A stretch of 64,000 nt of DNA from Herbihabitans rhizosphaerae (GCF_004216555.1 NZ_SGWQ01000001.1:372001-436000), one strand, 5' to 3'; positions 8,707-18,484 are shown, numbered from the stretch's first letter. Translations and numbers: made by a program. Notes: generated from the sequence alone by a model not told the origin.

Positions 8707-8771
8707 CTCACAAGTCAAGGGCGCCTACGGCGTCGCTACGCGACTCGCTTCGCTCGCCCTGGACTTGCGAG
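8707..8771. repeat. Long imperfect hairpin with nested stems
   Basis: Seventeen-base arms at 8707-8723 and 8755-8771 pair with two mismatches, enclosing smaller stems such as CGCC-TAC-GGCG. It is part of a non-coding 330-base block between the secreted protein gene and the HNH element and may be the edge of that element. Confidence 0.6.
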
Positions 8772-8801
8772 CCTCGATCGGCCCTAACCGCAGGCGCTAC
8801 G

Positions 8802-8822
8802 GGCAGGCTCCGCCTGCCTTTT
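8802..8822 (+). terminator. Hairpin followed by T4
   Basis: GGCAGGC (8802-8808), loop TCC and GCCTGCC (8812-8818) form a perfect 7-bp stem followed by TTTT. This is a textbook intrinsic terminator shape and could insulate the HNH gene at 8897 from read-through. Confidence 0.6.
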
Positions 8823-8884
8823 GCCCGTACCGCGCCGCCACCTTGCTCCTATTGATTCACCCCATAGTGGTCGGTCGAATTGGG

Positions 8885-8890
8885 TAGAAT
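8885..8890 (+). promoter_or_regulatory. -10 element TAGAAT of a leaderless HNH gene
   Basis: TAGAAT ends 6 bases before the ATG at 8897, which places the expected transcription start on or next to the start codon. No Shine-Dalgarno is present. No good -35 hexamer is seen at 17 bases. Confidence 0.45.
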
Positions 8891-8896
8891 ACAAGT

Positions 8897-10090
8897 ATGA
8901 GGGGACAACAACTAATCGACGAGCTACGGGCTCGCGAAACCCACATTCGACAACTCGAATACGAACGACTTCAACTCATCCACGAAATCCATCAGCAAGG
9001 CATCGCGAAAGAAATGGGCGCCTACTCCACGGCATCGCTCCTGCGGGACACGGTGCGGATCACACTCGCCGACGCACGACGGCGGGTAGCCGACGCCAAC
9101 GCCCTGTTCGGCTCCACCACACTCACCGGGCAACCCATCGAAGCACAGCTCCCCGTCGCAGCGCAGGCGCTCGCCGCTGGAGTGATCAGCCGAGACCACG
9201 TCCAGGTCGTGCGCACCACCATCGACACACTTCCCGCCGAGCACCATGCCGAAGTCGAACAACTCCTCGTGGACGAAGCCGAACACTTCGACCCCGTCAA
9301 ACTCAGCAAGCTCGCCACCCGAACCCGCGCCCACCTCCAGCCCGAACAGGTCGTCCTCGACGAGCAAGCCGCCCGCAAGCGCATGGAATTCTCCATGATC
9401 GAAGACATCGACGGGATGATCATGCTGCGCGGACGGCTCTCACCCGAGTGCGCCGAAGTGTTGAAAGCAGCGCTGTCACCGTTGGCGAAACCCGCAGGCA
9501 AAGACGACGACCGCTCCGCCGCTCGCAGGTGGGCTGAGGCACTCATCGAGTTGGCGCATCGGATGCTGAACTCCGACACGCTGCCGCAGGACGGCGGGCG
9601 GCGGCCACACCTGGCGATCACAATTTCTTACGAACAACTTCGCGACCAGATCGGCCTCGGCCGAGGTGACTTCAGTGCGATGATCACCCCGCAGACGATT
9701 CGGCAGATCGCGTGCGACGCGGACATCACACCCATCGTGTTGAACAGCGAGGGTCAACCGCTCGACGTGGGGCGTGAACAACGACTCGTCACACAACACA
9801 TTCGGGCCGCACTCATCGCCAGGGATAAGGGCTGCTCATTTCCTGGGTGCGACCGGCCGCCGGAGTGGACGGACGCGCATCACATCATCCCGTGGATCGA
9901 GGATGGAATAACTTCAGTAGAACTCATGACCTTGCTGTGCCGGTTCCACCACACGATCATTCACGAGCAGGACTGGGAAATCGTCATGCGCGACGGGTTT
10001 CCGTACTACATTCCGCCCGTGTGGGTTGATCCGCAGCGGAAGGCCGTCCGCAACACCATGCACCACGTCGACATGTTGACGGGAACGTGA
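8897..10090 (+). CDS. DUF222 / HNH endonuclease (13E12 repeat family)
   Basis: The 397-residue protein begins with a coiled-coil-like stretch (ELRARETHIRQLEYERLQLI), continues with the helical DUF222 region (about 40-290) and ends with an HNH nuclease module at about 315-380. That module includes CSFPGCDRPPEW, the DAHHIIPW motif, LCRFHHTIIHE and a Cys pair for zinc. This is the architecture of the actinobacterial REP13E12/13E12 family, which is multi-copy and associated with phage integration in mycobacteria. Codon use is less GC-rich than the neighbours (CGAACAACTCCTC style), suggesting mobility. Its natural role is not established. Confidence 0.9.
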   Translation: MRGQQLIDELRARETHIRQLEYERLQLIHEIHQQGIAKEMGAYSTASLLRDTVRITLADARRRVADANALFGSTTLTGQPIEAQLPVAAQALAAGVISRDHVQVVRTTIDTLPAEHHAEVEQLLVDEAEHFDPVKLSKLATRTRAHLQPEQVVLDEQAARKRMEFSMIEDIDGMIMLRGRLSPECAEVLKAALSPLAKPAGKDDDRSAARRWAEALIELAHRMLNSDTLPQDGGRRPHLAITISYEQLRDQIGLGRGDFSAMITPQTIRQIACDADITPIVLNSEGQPLDVGREQRLVTQHIRAALIARDKGCSFPGCDRPPEWTDAHHIIPWIEDGITSVELMTLLCRFHHTIIHEQDWEIVMRDGFPYYIPPVWVDPQRKAVRNTMHHVDMLTGT

Positions 10091-10099
10091 ATCCGGTTC

Positions 10100-11290
10100 A
10101 TGCTTCCGCACATGAATCAGCCAGCGAGCAGGTGGCCGGCGGTCGCGGCGTTCATGGCCGTGGTCGCCGCGACCCAGGTCGCCTGGGTGATGCTGGCGCC
10201 GGTGACCACGGTCGCGGCAGAGCACTACCGCGTCTCCACCGACGACATCGGCTGGTCCGCGCAGGCATTCCCACTGCTGTACGTGGTGCTCGCGATCCCG
10301 GCGGGGATCGTGCTGGACCGGTGGTTCCGTGGCGGGCTGGCCGCCGGCGCGCTGCTTACCGCGATCGGTTCCGTCCTTCGGCTGATCGGTGACGACTACA
10401 CCTGGGTCCTCTGTGGACAGATCGTCATCGCCGTCGCGCAACCGTTGGTACTCAACGCGATCACTGGTCTGGCCGTCAACTACCTGTCCGAACGCGACCG
10501 TCCACTCGGGATCGCGCTGGGGTCGGCGAGCAACTACGGCGGCATGGTGATCGCGTTCGGGCTCGGCGCGGTCCTGTCCACCTCTGCTGACCTACGCACG
10601 CTGATCTGGATCGGCACGATCATCTCCCTGGTGTCCTGTGTGGCACTGCTCGTCGCGCTCCGCAGGCCCGGTGGGTACGCGCGCGAGGAAGCCACTGCCG
10701 GGCTGTCGGGGGTGGTCGACGCGGTCCGGCACGCCTTCGTACCCCCACTGCTCGCACTGGTGGCGCTCGGGTTCGGCGTCTCGATCGCGCTGATGACCTG
10801 GCTGCAGGCGCTGGTCGAACCCGCTGGTGTCTCGGCGGGTGCGGCCAGCGTGATCCTGCTGGCATTTGTGGTCGCGGGCGCGATCGGCTCGTGTGTGATC
10901 GCGCCGGTGGTGGCCAGGCGTGGCGTTCAGGTGCGCTTCTTCCTCGTCGCGGTGGCCGCGGCCACGGTGAGCTGCCTGGTGATGGCGATCGCGCCGGGCA
11001 CGATGACCGGTGTGATCACCATGGCGGTGACCGGCGCGGCACTGCTCACCGCGCTTCCGGTGGTGCTGGAGATCGTGGAACGCAGGCTGACCAAGGAGGC
11101 GAACACAGCGGCCGGTCTGGTGTGGATGGCCGGAAATGTGGGCGGCTTCGCGGTCGCGGCGGTCACCGGCGGGCTGATCGGCTCCCCCTCGCTGGCCTTC
11201 GTGATGCTCGCGGTGGTGGCCGCACTCGGCGCGCCGTCGGTGGCGCTGCTCACGATCAAGCTGCGCCAACGGACCACCACACCGGCCTGA
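10100..11290 (+). CDS. MFS transporter
   Basis: A 396-residue protein with about 12 hydrophobic spans and the major facilitator fold. It opens with [12 protein letters not shown], then [16 protein letters not shown], with a loop-2/3 signature-like [14 protein letters not shown]. The ATG at 10112 is an alternative start. It begins 9 bases after the HNH gene and ends 17 bases before menA, so it may be co-transcribed with menA. The substrate cannot be told; the sequence is of the nitrate/cyanate-like drug-proton MFS type only in a general sense. Confidence 0.85.
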   Translation: MLPHMNQPASRWPAVAAFMAVVAATQVAWVMLAPVTTVAAEHYRVSTDDIGWSAQAFPLLYVVLAIPAGIVLDRWFRGGLAAGALLTAIGSVLRLIGDDYTWVLCGQIVIAVAQPLVLNAITGLAVNYLSERDRPLGIALGSASNYGGMVIAFGLGAVLSTSADLRTLIWIGTIISLVSCVALLVALRRPGGYAREEATAGLSGVVDAVRHAFVPPLLALVALGFGVSIALMTWLQALVEPAGVSAGAASVILLAFVVAGAIGSCVIAPVVARRGVQVRFFLVAVAAATVSCLVMAIAPGTMTGVITMAVTGAALLTALPVVLEIVERRLTKEANTAAGLVWMAGNVGGFAVAAVTGGLIGSPSLAFVMLAVVAALGAPSVALLTIKLRQRTTTPA

Positions 11291-11307
11291 GCGGCAAGAT
11301 GTCCGAC

Positions 11308-12183
11308 ATGGCAACGACCGCACAGTGGATCGAGGGCGCCCGGCCCCGCACGCTGCCCAACTCCGTGGCACCGGTGCTGCTCGGCGCGGGAGCGGCGGCC
11401 GCGCTGTCCGCGTTCTCCTGGTGGCAATCCTTACTCGCGCTGCTCGTGGCGCTGGCGCTGCAGGTCGGCGTGAACTACGCCAACGACTACTCCGACGGCG
11501 TGCGCGGCACCGACGCCGAACGAGTCGGCCCGCTGCGGCTGGTCGGCTCCGGCGTGGCCAGCCCGACCTCGGTGCGCGCCGCCGCGTTCGCCTGCTTCGC
11601 CGTCGCAGCAGTGGCCGGGCTGGTGCTGGTCGCGGTCACCGGACACTGGTGGCTGATCGCCGTCGGCGCGGTCAGCATCGCCGGCGCCTGGTACTACACC
11701 GGCGGCGCGAAGCCCTACGGGTACTCCGGTTTCGGTGAAGCGGCCGTCTTCCTGTTCTTCGGGCTCGTGGCCGTGCTCGGCACGCTGTACGTCCAAAGTG
11801 GACAGATCAGCTGGCTCGGCGCGGCGGGCGCGGTCGCGATGGGCTCGTTCTCGGCCGCCGTGCTGGTGTCCAACAACCTGCGCGACGTGCCCACCGACGC
11901 CGTCTCCGGCAAGCGCACGCTGGCCGTGCGGCTGGGCGACGGGCGCACCAGAATCCTTTACCTGGCACTGGTTTCCGTACCCTTCGCGGTGTCCATCGCG
12001 TCCGCGTTCGCCACGCCGTGGACCCTGCTCGGGTTGCTCACCGCCGTGCTCGTGGTCCCGTCGGCGCGCCGGGTCACCCGTGGCGCGTCGGGCATGGCGC
12101 TGATCCCGGTGCTGCGCGACACCTCGATGGCGATGCTGGTCTGGGCGCTGCTCACCGCGGGGGCGTTCGCCGCCGTCGGCTGA
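11308..12183 (+). CDS. menA: MenA, 1,4-dihydroxy-2-naphthoate polyprenyltransferase
   Basis: MenA attaches the isoprenoid tail to dihydroxynaphthoate in the membrane, giving demethylmenaquinone. The 291-residue UbiA-family protein has eight to nine hydrophobic spans, the first prenyl-diphosphate motif [14 protein letters not shown] at about residues 54-67 and a second motif [19 protein letters not shown]. The N-terminus [19 protein letters not shown] is typical of actinobacterial MenA. An ATG 9 bases earlier (11299) is possible. The 3' end overlaps a convergent small gene by 32 bases. Confidence 0.94.
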   Translation: MATTAQWIEGARPRTLPNSVAPVLLGAGAAAALSAFSWWQSLLALLVALALQVGVNYANDYSDGVRGTDAERVGPLRLVGSGVASPTSVRAAAFACFAVAAVAGLVLVAVTGHWWLIAVGAVSIAGAWYYTGGAKPYGYSGFGEAAVFLFFGLVAVLGTLYVQSGQISWLGAAGAVAMGSFSAAVLVSNNLRDVPTDAVSGKRTLAVRLGDGRTRILYLALVSVPFAVSIASAFATPWTLLGLLTAVLVVPSARRVTRGASGMALIPVLRDTSMAMLVWALLTAGAFAAVG

Positions 12184-12451
12184 TCACGACGATCACGTAG
12201 ATCAGCGGACCGCTGACCAGGCGCTTGAGCGTCGCCCAGAACCCGGTGCGCACGGTGACGTCCATGGTGCACTGCACCCGCGCGGAACCGGAGAACCACG
12301 GATCCAGTTCGACCAGCCCGCTGTACCGGCCGGCCCGCTGCCACTCGTCGACCGTCCGCCGCTCACCGGACGCCGGCGTCACCGTGCAGGTGCCGTTCGC
12401 CCGGCGCTTCTTGTCCAACTGCAGGTGGCCGCCCTGCCAGGTGTACGCCAC
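12152..12451 (-). CDS. Small hypothetical protein with C-terminal membrane span
   Basis: From the GTG at 12449-12451 a 99-residue protein contains two cysteines in a presumed extracytoplasmic part ([19 protein letters not shown], then [11 protein letters not shown]) and one hydrophobic span near the end ([10 protein letters not shown]) followed by arginines. No family is recognised. The frame is closed by a TAG at about 12507, so a longer N-terminus is impossible. The first GTG lacks a close ribosome-binding site, and the gene could be a 5'-truncated remnant. It overlaps the menA 3' end. Confidence 0.45.
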   Translation of the reverse strand: MAYTWQGGHLQLDKKRRANGTCTVTPASGERRTVDEWQRAGRYSGLVELDPWFSGSARVQCTMDVTVRTGFWATLKRLVSGPLIYVIVVISRRRRTPPR

Positions 12452-12517
12452 CCACGCGACCGGCCCCCTTGATCCGTCCCCCGAACGGCGTTTTCTCCCT
12501 TCGTCCGGGGCAGGACC

Positions 12518-13633
12518 CTAGGTCGCCGCCGCCGGTTCCGCCGGGCTCGGCCACACGCCGCTGGCCAGGAACTCCTCGAGCACCGCCTCGTGCGGCGTGA
12601 GGTCCAGCCCTTGCGCGGCGACCCAGTCGTCGTCGAAGTAGGTATGCCCGTACCGCTCGCCGCCGTCACACAGCAGCGTCACCACGCTGCCGGAGCGCCC
12701 GGCCGCGACCATCTCGGCGACCAGTTGGAACACGCCCCACAGGTTGGTGCCGGTCGACCCGCCGACCCGGCGCCCGAGCATCCGCTCCACCCGGCGGATC
12801 ACCGCGATCGACGCCGCGTCCGGCACGCGCACCATCCGGTCGATCACGTCGCCGACGAACGACGGCTCCACCCGCGGCCGGCCGATGCCCTCGATCCGCG
12901 AACCCTTGCACCCGGTCAGCCCCGGCGTGACGTTGCTCCACGCGTCGAAGAACACCGAGTTCTCCGGGTCCACCACGGCAAGCCGAGTGCGCAACTGGCG
13001 GTAGCGGATGAAGCGGCCGATCGTCGCGCTGGTGCCGCCGGTGCCCGCACCGACGACGATCCAGTCCGGCTCGGGGTGCGGCTCCAGCGCCATCTGCTCG
13101 AAGATCGACTCGGCGATGTTGTTGTTTCCGCGCCAGTCCGTCGCCCGCTCGGCGTGCGTGAACTGGTCCATGAAGTGCCCGCCCAGCTCGGCGGCAAGGC
13201 GGCGCGACTCGTCGTAGATCGCGCTCGGCTCGTCCACGAAGTGGCAGCGCCCGCCCTGCCGCTCGATCAGCTCCACCTTCTCCTGACTGGTGGTGCGCGG
13301 CATGACCGCGATGAACGGCAGCCCCAACAGACGCGCGAAGTAGGCCTCGGACACGGCGGTGGACCCCGACGACGCCTCGATCACCGGCGTGCCCTCGGTG
13401 ACCCACCCGTTGCACAGGGCGTAGAGGAACAACGACCGGGCGAGCCGGTGCTTGAGCGAGCCGGTCGGGTGGGTCGACTCGTCCTTCAGGTACAGCTGGA
13501 TGTTCCAGCTCGCCGGCAGTGGAAACGGGATCAGGTGGGTGTCGGCGCTGCGATTGGCGTCGGCGTCGATGATCCGCACCGCTTCGCAGACCCAGTCCCT
13601 CGTCGTGTCACAACATCGGTCCACAGAGGTCAT
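12518..13633 (-). CDS. cds1: PLP-dependent cysteine synthase family protein, Cds1-like
   Basis: The 371-residue fold-type II PLP enzyme closely resembles Mycobacterium tuberculosis Rv3684 (Cds1), described as an L-cysteine desulfhydrase producing H2S. Motifs: the lysine segment [20 protein letters not shown], the [14 protein letters not shown] asparagine/serine loop, [13 protein letters not shown] phosphate loop, [13 protein letters not shown] and STGTNLWG. The ATG at 13633 gives [14 protein letters not shown], matching the family's DRCCD start. It stands alone between menA and phoD. Symbol is by similarity recalled from memory. Confidence 0.85.
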   Translation of the reverse strand: MTSVDRCCDTTRDWVCEAVRIIDADANRSADTHLIPFPLPASWNIQLYLKDESTHPTGSLKHRLARSLFLYALCNGWVTEGTPVIEASSGSTAVSEAYFARLLGLPFIAVMPRTTSQEKVELIERQGGRCHFVDEPSAIYDESRRLAAELGGHFMDQFTHAERATDWRGNNNIAESIFEQMALEPHPEPDWIVVGAGTGGTSATIGRFIRYRQLRTRLAVVDPENSVFFDAWSNVTPGLTGCKGSRIEGIGRPRVEPSFVGDVIDRMVRVPDAASIAVIRRVERMLGRRVGGSTGTNLWGVFQLVAEMVAAGRSGSVVTLLCDGGERYGHTYFDDDWVAAQGLDLTPHEAVLEEFLASGVWPSPAEPAAAT

Positions 13634-13731
13634 GTCTGACAACCCTACTGAGACACCTTGCCGACCGACGGCCCGTAGTCGCCGACTTTCGTTTCTCCTG
13701 AGGCCACCTGGGTGTGGTAGACAACCTGGCC

Positions 13732-15342
13732 ATGAGCGAGAAGATCAGGCGACGCACGGTATTAGGCGGCGCGGCGGCGGTCGCGGGCGTGGCGACCGTG
13801 GGGGCGGTGGCGTTCGCGTCGCCCCGGTCCGCCGAGGTGTTCCAGCACGGAGTGGCGTCGGGTGATCCGCTGCCGGACGGCGTGTTGCTCTGGACTCGCG
13901 TGACACCGAGTGCCGACGCCACACCGGGTTCCGGCGTCGGGTCCACTGTGGACGTTCGCTGGGAGGTGGCCACGGACGCGACGTTCGGCACCGTCGTGGC
14001 CTCCGGTCTGATCCGCACCGGCCCCGAACGCGACCACACGGTGAAGGTGGACGTCGGCGGCCTCACCGCCGGCACCGCGTACGCCTACCGGTTCACCCTC
14101 GACGGCGCGGTCTCCCCCGTCGGGCTGACCAGGACCGCCCCGACCGCGACCGCGCGGCTGCGGTTCGGCCTGGTGTCCTGCTCCAACTGGCAGGCCGGGC
14201 ATTTCGCCGCGTACCGCTACCTCGCCGAGCGCGGGGACCTGGACGCGGTGATCCACGCCGGCGACTACCTCTACGAGTACGGCAGCAAGCAGTACCCGGA
14301 CGGGCAGGACGTCCGCCCGCACGACCCGGCGCACGAGATCATCACGCTCGCCGACTACCGGCGGCGGCACGCGCAGTACAAGACCGACCCGCACCTGTCG
14401 CGGCTGCACGCGCTGTGCCCGTGGATCGTCACCTGGGATGATCATGAGTTCGCCAATGACGCGTGGGCGGGCGGCGCGCAGAACCACACCGATCCCGAAG
14501 GTCCTTGGGCCGTAAGGAAAGCGAACGCGCTGCAGGCGTACTTCGAGTGGATGCCGGTGCGCAACGACGGCGACAAGATCTACCGGCGGCTGCGCTTCGG
14601 CGACCTCGCCGAGCTGTCCATGCTCGACCTGCGCCAGTACCGCTCGTTGCAGGTGAGCAACACCGACGGCGGCGCCATCGACGACCCGAACCGCACGATC
14701 GCCGGCCGCGAGCAGCTCGACTGGCTGATCGACGGGATCGTGTCCTCCGGCGCGCGGTGGAAGCTGGTCGGCACGTCGGTGATGGCCACGCCGGTGGCGC
14801 TGCCGCCGCTGTCGCCCGAGCTGGCCGGCGCGCTGGCGAAGCTGCTCGGCCTGCCCAGCGAGGGCATCCCGGTCAACCCGGACCAGTGGGACGGGTACGC
14901 GGCCGACCGGCGCAGGATGCTGAAAGCCTTGGCGGACAACAAGGTTCGCAACACGGTGTTCCTCACCGGGGACATTCACAGCTCGTGGGCGTGCGACGTG
15001 CCGATCGACGCGGGCACCTACCCGCTGAGCAAGTCGGTGGCCGTCGAGTTCGTGGCGACCTCGGTCACCTCGGACAACATGGACGAGATCCTCAAGGTGC
15101 CGCCGCGCACGCTCACGCTGGCCGTCGAGGGCGGGCTCACCGCGCTGAACCGGCACGTGAAGTGGCTGGAGTTCGACTCGCACGGCGCGTGCGTGCTCGA
15201 GGTGACCCCGTCGGCCGCACAGGTGGACTGGTTCTTCCTGGCGGACAAGACAAAGCCGGACAGCACGCTGCGGCACGCGCGCTCCTACCGCGTGCAGGAC
15301 GGCACCCAACGCGTCGAGCGGGTGTACTCCCCGATCGGCTGA
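13732..15342 (+). CDS. phoD: PhoD-type alkaline phosphatase / phosphodiesterase
   Basis: The 536-residue protein starts with a twin-arginine signal ([20 protein letters not shown]) and an N-terminal beta domain ([21 protein letters not shown]), as in the PhoD family. Metal-binding motifs follow: [21 protein letters not shown] and TGDIHSSW. PhoD enzymes are exported, calcium/iron-dependent and release phosphate from organic esters. A GTG at 13714 is an alternative start. No clear Pho box was found upstream. Confidence 0.92.
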   Translation: MSEKIRRRTVLGGAAAVAGVATVGAVAFASPRSAEVFQHGVASGDPLPDGVLLWTRVTPSADATPGSGVGSTVDVRWEVATDATFGTVVASGLIRTGPERDHTVKVDVGGLTAGTAYAYRFTLDGAVSPVGLTRTAPTATARLRFGLVSCSNWQAGHFAAYRYLAERGDLDAVIHAGDYLYEYGSKQYPDGQDVRPHDPAHEIITLADYRRRHAQYKTDPHLSRLHALCPWIVTWDDHEFANDAWAGGAQNHTDPEGPWAVRKANALQAYFEWMPVRNDGDKIYRRLRFGDLAELSMLDLRQYRSLQVSNTDGGAIDDPNRTIAGREQLDWLIDGIVSSGARWKLVGTSVMATPVALPPLSPELAGALAKLLGLPSEGIPVNPDQWDGYAADRRRMLKALADNKVRNTVFLTGDIHSSWACDVPIDAGTYPLSKSVAVEFVATSVTSDNMDEILKVPPRTLTLAVEGGLTALNRHVKWLEFDSHGACVLEVTPSAAQVDWFFLADKTKPDSTLRHARSYRVQDGTQRVERVYSPIG

Positions 15343-15371
15343 AAGTGCGTTGAACGAGCCTGTGAGGGTGA

Positions 15372-15389
15372 CCCCACCGCCGCGTGGGG
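15372..15389 (+). terminator. Hairpin after phoD
   Basis: CCCCAC, loop CGCCGC and GTGGGG form a 6-bp GC stem 30 bases after the phoD stop. There is no U tract. Confidence 0.5.
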
Positions 15390-15464
15390 CCGTATGTGCA
15401 TCACCTTCACATTCACCACCCCCTGCTGATCTTGTGTGACCTGGGCTTTCTCCGTGGCCGACGG

Positions 15465-15482
15465 ACTTTAGCGGGCTAAAGT
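15465..15482. repeat. 18-bp palindrome ACTTTAGC-GG-GCTAAAGT, copy 1
   Basis: Perfect 8-base arms around a 2-base centre. The same 18 bases, with matching flanks (GG before, ACGCG after), occur in opposite orientation at 52117-52134. Here it lies between the convergent phoD and response-regulator genes, 50 bases past the latter's stop. A 2-base loop is too tight for RNA, so a DNA-binding site is more likely. Confidence 0.8.
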
Positions 15483-15531
15483 ACGCGGAGAGGGGTTTGT
15501 GCGCTTGTCAAGTTCGGCTCAGCAGCCACAC

Positions 15532-16179
15532 CTAACCGTCCACGAGCCCGTGTTGCACGGCGACGACGGCCAGCCGCACCCGGTTCGCGCTGTCGGTCTT
15601 CGCCATGAGGTTCGCGACGTGCGTCTTCACCGTCGTCACGCCGATCAGCAAGCGCTCGGCGATGTCCGCGTTGGACAGCCCGGCGCCGATCAGCGCGAGC
15701 ACCTCGCACTCGCGTTCGGTGATCTCCAACTCGGGTGACCGCACGGTGTCCTGCGCGCTGGCGCGCACGGCGGCGCCGACGAGCCGGCGCAGTACCGGCC
15801 CGCTGAACGGGGTGTCGCCGGCCGCCGCCTTGCGGATCGCGTCGAGCAACTCGGCCGGCTCGACGTCCTTGGCGAGGAATCCGCACGCTCCGGCGGACAG
15901 CGCCGGGTAGAGGTGCTCGTCGTCGTCGAACGTGGTGAGCACGACGACCCTGGTCGACGGGCGGCTCGCCATGATCGTGGCGGTCGCGGTGACCCCGTCG
16001 GTGCCGGGCATTCGCAGGTCCATCAGCACGACGTCCGGCGCGGCCGTCGCCACCAGGCGCACCGCCTCGCCGCCGTTGCGTGCCTCGCCGACCACCTCGA
16101 TGTCGTCGGCGGACTCGCACAGCATGCGCAGGCCGGCCCGCACCACGTGCTGGTCGTCCACGAGCAGGAGCCTGATCAC
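15532..16179 (-). CDS. NarL/LuxR-family response regulator
   Basis: The 215-residue protein has an N-terminal receiver domain (IRLLLVDDQHVVRAGL, phospho-acceptor Asp in VVLMDLRMPG at about 54, Thr in VVVLTTFDDD, Lys in GFLAKDVEP). A C-terminal LuxR helix-turn-helix follows (LEITERECEVLALIGAGLSN, then VTTVKTHVANLMAK). The GTG at 16177-16179 overlaps the kinase stop codon by 4 bases, so the pair is coupled. The target genes are unknown. Confidence 0.92.
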   Translation of the reverse strand: MIRLLLVDDQHVVRAGLRMLCESADDIEVVGEARNGGEAVRLVATAAPDVVLMDLRMPGTDGVTATATIMASRPSTRVVVLTTFDDDEHLYPALSAGACGFLAKDVEPAELLDAIRKAAAGDTPFSGPVLRRLVGAAVRASAQDTVRSPELEITERECEVLALIGAGLSNADIAERLLIGVTTVKTHVANLMAKTDSANRVRLAVVAVQHGLVDG

Positions 16180-17291
16180 GATCGCCCCGGAATGATCGCG
16201 GCGAGCCGCCAGCCGTCCACGGTCGGGCCGGCGTCGAGGCTCCCGCCGACCAGCGCCACCCGCTCGTGCATGCCGGCGATCCCCAGACCCGGTCCGTCCA
16301 CAGTGGACAGTGGTGGCCCGCCGTCGCGCCGGTCGGTGATCTCGACCGTGGTGCCGTCGTCGCCGCCGCCCACGATCACCCGGACGGTCGCCGACGGGCC
16401 GGCGTGCTTCGCCGCGTTGGTGAGGCCCTCCTGCACAAGCCGCAGCACGGTCAGCCCGCGCATCGCGTCCAGGTCGGTCACCGTCGGCGCGATCGTCGCC
16501 TCCACCGTCAGCCCCGCCCGTCGGCTGCGCTGCACCACCTCCTCGATCACCGCCGGCAGTTCCTCCGGCTCGACGAACAGGTGCCCGCCGGACTCGGGCT
16601 CGCGCAGCGCGGACACGAGCTGGCGCAGGTCGGTGAGCGCGCGGCCGGCGTTGGCGTGCACGTCGTCCATCACCTCGCGCACCCGCGGATCCGCGTCGTG
16701 CAGCACGTGCCGGGCCACGCCGACCCGGAGCGTGATCGAGGCGAGGTGGTGGGCGACCACGTCGTGCAGCTCGCGCGCGATCGCGGTGCGCTCGGCCGCC
16801 TTCACCGAGTCGATCTCCAGTGCCCTTCGCCGGTCGGCCTCGGCGGAGGCGTGCCGCACGGATCTGATGTAGCCGCCGGTCAGCACGGGCACGCCGACCA
16901 TCACGGTGATGTTGAACAGGCCGGCGGTGACGTCCTGCGGCACGGTCGGGTCGACGAACCGGCTCAGGTACGCGGCCGCCAGCGCGATCGCGGCGACCGC
17001 GGTGGGCGCGCCCCAGCGGCGGACGGCGATCTCGAACAGCGCGAGGCCGGCGACCCACTTCATGCCGAGCGCGCTGCCGGTGCCGGCGTGCTCGGCCACC
17101 GCGAGCAGGCCGGCCTGGCCGCAGGCGACGGTGAACGGCAGCGCGGCCCCGGCCTGGATCAGCACGGTGGCCGTCAGCATCACCGCGATGTCCACTGTGG
17201 ACACGGTGGATCCGTTGTGCACCAACAGGTACGCGGCGCACACCGGTACCGCGAGCAGGCGCGGCGGGGACCACGGCCAGCGTGCTGTCAC
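16176..17291 (-). CDS. Sensor histidine kinase (HisKA_3 type)
   Basis: From the GTG at 17289-17291 the 371-residue protein has four to five hydrophobic spans in the first 130 residues. The dimerisation helix has the phospho-acceptor His in AIARELHDVVAHHLASI (about 175-190). The HATPase domain has EGLTNAAKHAGPSATV and GPGLGIAGMHERVALVGG. This is the DesK/NarX-like kinase family common in actinomycetes. There is no large sensor ectodomain, so the signal is probably membrane-derived. A GTCCACAGTGGAC palindrome lies within the coding region at 16296 and another at 17190. Confidence 0.9.
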   Translation of the reverse strand: MTARWPWSPPRLLAVPVCAAYLLVHNGSTVSTVDIAVMLTATVLIQAGAALPFTVACGQAGLLAVAEHAGTGSALGMKWVAGLALFEIAVRRWGAPTAVAAIALAAAYLSRFVDPTVPQDVTAGLFNITVMVGVPVLTGGYIRSVRHASAEADRRRALEIDSVKAAERTAIARELHDVVAHHLASITLRVGVARHVLHDADPRVREVMDDVHANAGRALTDLRQLVSALREPESGGHLFVEPEELPAVIEEVVQRSRRAGLTVEATIAPTVTDLDAMRGLTVLRLVQEGLTNAAKHAGPSATVRVIVGGGDDGTTVEITDRRDGGPPLSTVDGPGLGIAGMHERVALVGGSLDAGPTVDGWRLAAIIPGRS

Positions 17292-17454
17292 GACCCGACA
17301 GTACGGGAGCCGACCGGCGGGCGGCCTCCTCCTTCGGCAGGAGGCGGCTCCTCCGTGCGGCCGGTCGATCCGCCCTCGCCGCCGATGCCGCGACCGGGTG
17401 CCGCGCGGGACGGTGTCGGCGACGGCGCGATCGGCGCGCCTACAGGGAGGCGAC

Positions 17455-18366
17455 ATGAGCGAGAGGACGACCAGCAGGCGCGCACTGCTCGGCGCGGCCG
17501 CGGCCGGCACGGCGGGGCTGGCGGTGACGGCGGGTACCGCGGGAGCCACACGGGCCACCCGAGGCCGGTTCGCCGGCAAGGTGGTGTTGATCACCGGTGC
17601 CACGTCCGGCATCGGCGAGGCCACCGCGAAGGCGTTCGCCGGTGAGGGTGCCAAGGTGGTGTTCTGTGGGCGGCGGGCGCACCTCGGCGCGAAGGTGGAG
17701 GCGGAGATCCGGCGCGCGGGCGGCGAGGCCACCTATATCCAGGCCGACGTGCGGATTCCCGAGCAGGTGCGATCTTTCGTGGACAGCGGCGTGGCCAGGT
17801 ACGGCGGGCTGGACATCGCGTTCAACAACGCCGGAGTGGAGATGCGCGGCAAGCCGGTGCACGAGATGGCGGTCGCCGACTGGGACAATATCCAGTCGAC
17901 CAACGCGCGCGGCGTGTTCCTGTCGATCAAGTACGAGGTGCCGCACATGCTGCGCGCCGGACGTGGCGTGATCATCTGCACCTCGTCGGCCGGCGCCGAG
18001 CGGGCAAGGCCGGGCAACGCGGCGTACGTAGCGAGCAAGCGCGCGATCCAGGGCATCGTGCGGTCGGCGGCACTCGACTACGGCACGAAGGGCATCAGGG
18101 TGAACGCGATCCTGCCCGGCACGACCGACACCCCGCTGGTGCGACCGCCCGGCCTCCCGGACGACCAGTGGGAGCTGTTCAAGAAGGCGTGGGGACCGCT
18201 GAACGTGCACGGGCTGCACCGGATGGCCGAGCCGGAGGAGATCGCGACGTCGATTCTCGCGCTGGCCGACGGTTTCCCGTTCATGACCGGCTCGTCGGTG
18301 GTCGTGGACGGCGGCTCGCTCGCCGGCAGCCCGATGGTGTTTCCGCCCGGATTTCCGCCGCCCTGA
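17455..18366 (+). CDS. SDR-family oxidoreductase with twin-arginine signal
   Basis: The ATG at 17455 has GGGAGG 4 bases upstream. The first 35 residues form a Tat-like signal (TTSRRALLGAAAAGTAGLAV). The rest is a classical short-chain dehydrogenase with the NAD(P) loop TGATSGIGEATAKAF, NNAG, catalytic Ser in ICTSSAGAE, the YVASK Tyr/Lys pair and a C-terminal VDGGS. An exported SDR is unusual because NAD(P)H is cytoplasmic. Tat export of a cofactor-loaded enzyme would solve this, but the signal could also be retained as a membrane anchor. The substrate is unknown. Confidence 0.88.
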   Translation: MSERTTSRRALLGAAAAGTAGLAVTAGTAGATRATRGRFAGKVVLITGATSGIGEATAKAFAGEGAKVVFCGRRAHLGAKVEAEIRRAGGEATYIQADVRIPEQVRSFVDSGVARYGGLDIAFNNAGVEMRGKPVHEMAVADWDNIQSTNARGVFLSIKYEVPHMLRAGRGVIICTSSAGAERARPGNAAYVASKRAIQGIVRSAALDYGTKGIRVNAILPGTTDTPLVRPPGLPDDQWELFKKAWGPLNVHGLHRMAEPEEIATSILALADGFPFMTGSSVVVDGGSLAGSPMVFPPGFPPP

Positions 18367-18423
18367 CAGGCACGCCGGTGGAATGTGACGCCCGTCGCTT
18401 GACATTCGCGCAATAATGAAAAG

Positions 18424-18452
18424 TCCGCCAAACAACGACGTTGCCTGGCGGA
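18424..18452. promoter_or_regulatory. 29-bp two-part palindrome upstream of the HelD-like gene
   Basis: Outer arms TCCGCCA (18424-18430) and TGGCGGA (18446-18452) flank a perfect inner palindrome CAACG-A-CGTTG (18433-18443). The only unpaired bases are AA and CC between the arms. It lies 33 bases before the proposed TTG start and overlaps a possible -35 TTGCCT. An AT-rich run follows, so it could be an operator, or a terminator for the SDR gene. Confidence 0.6.
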
Positions 18453-18484
18453 TATTAATTCATGTTAGCACGGGTGAGGTCGAA

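Noticed and set aside
15399-15413. TTCAC repeats resembling a Pho box
   Set aside because: They lie downstream of phoD between convergent genes, so they do not control a start.
15532-17274. A 580-codon minus frame joining the response regulator to upstream sequence
   Set aside because: The upstream half is out of frame with the kinase. The regulator begins at the GTG at 16179.
18405-18484. Rifamycin-associated element before the HelD gene
   Set aside because: No GGGGCTTGCAAGCCCC-like sequence is present.
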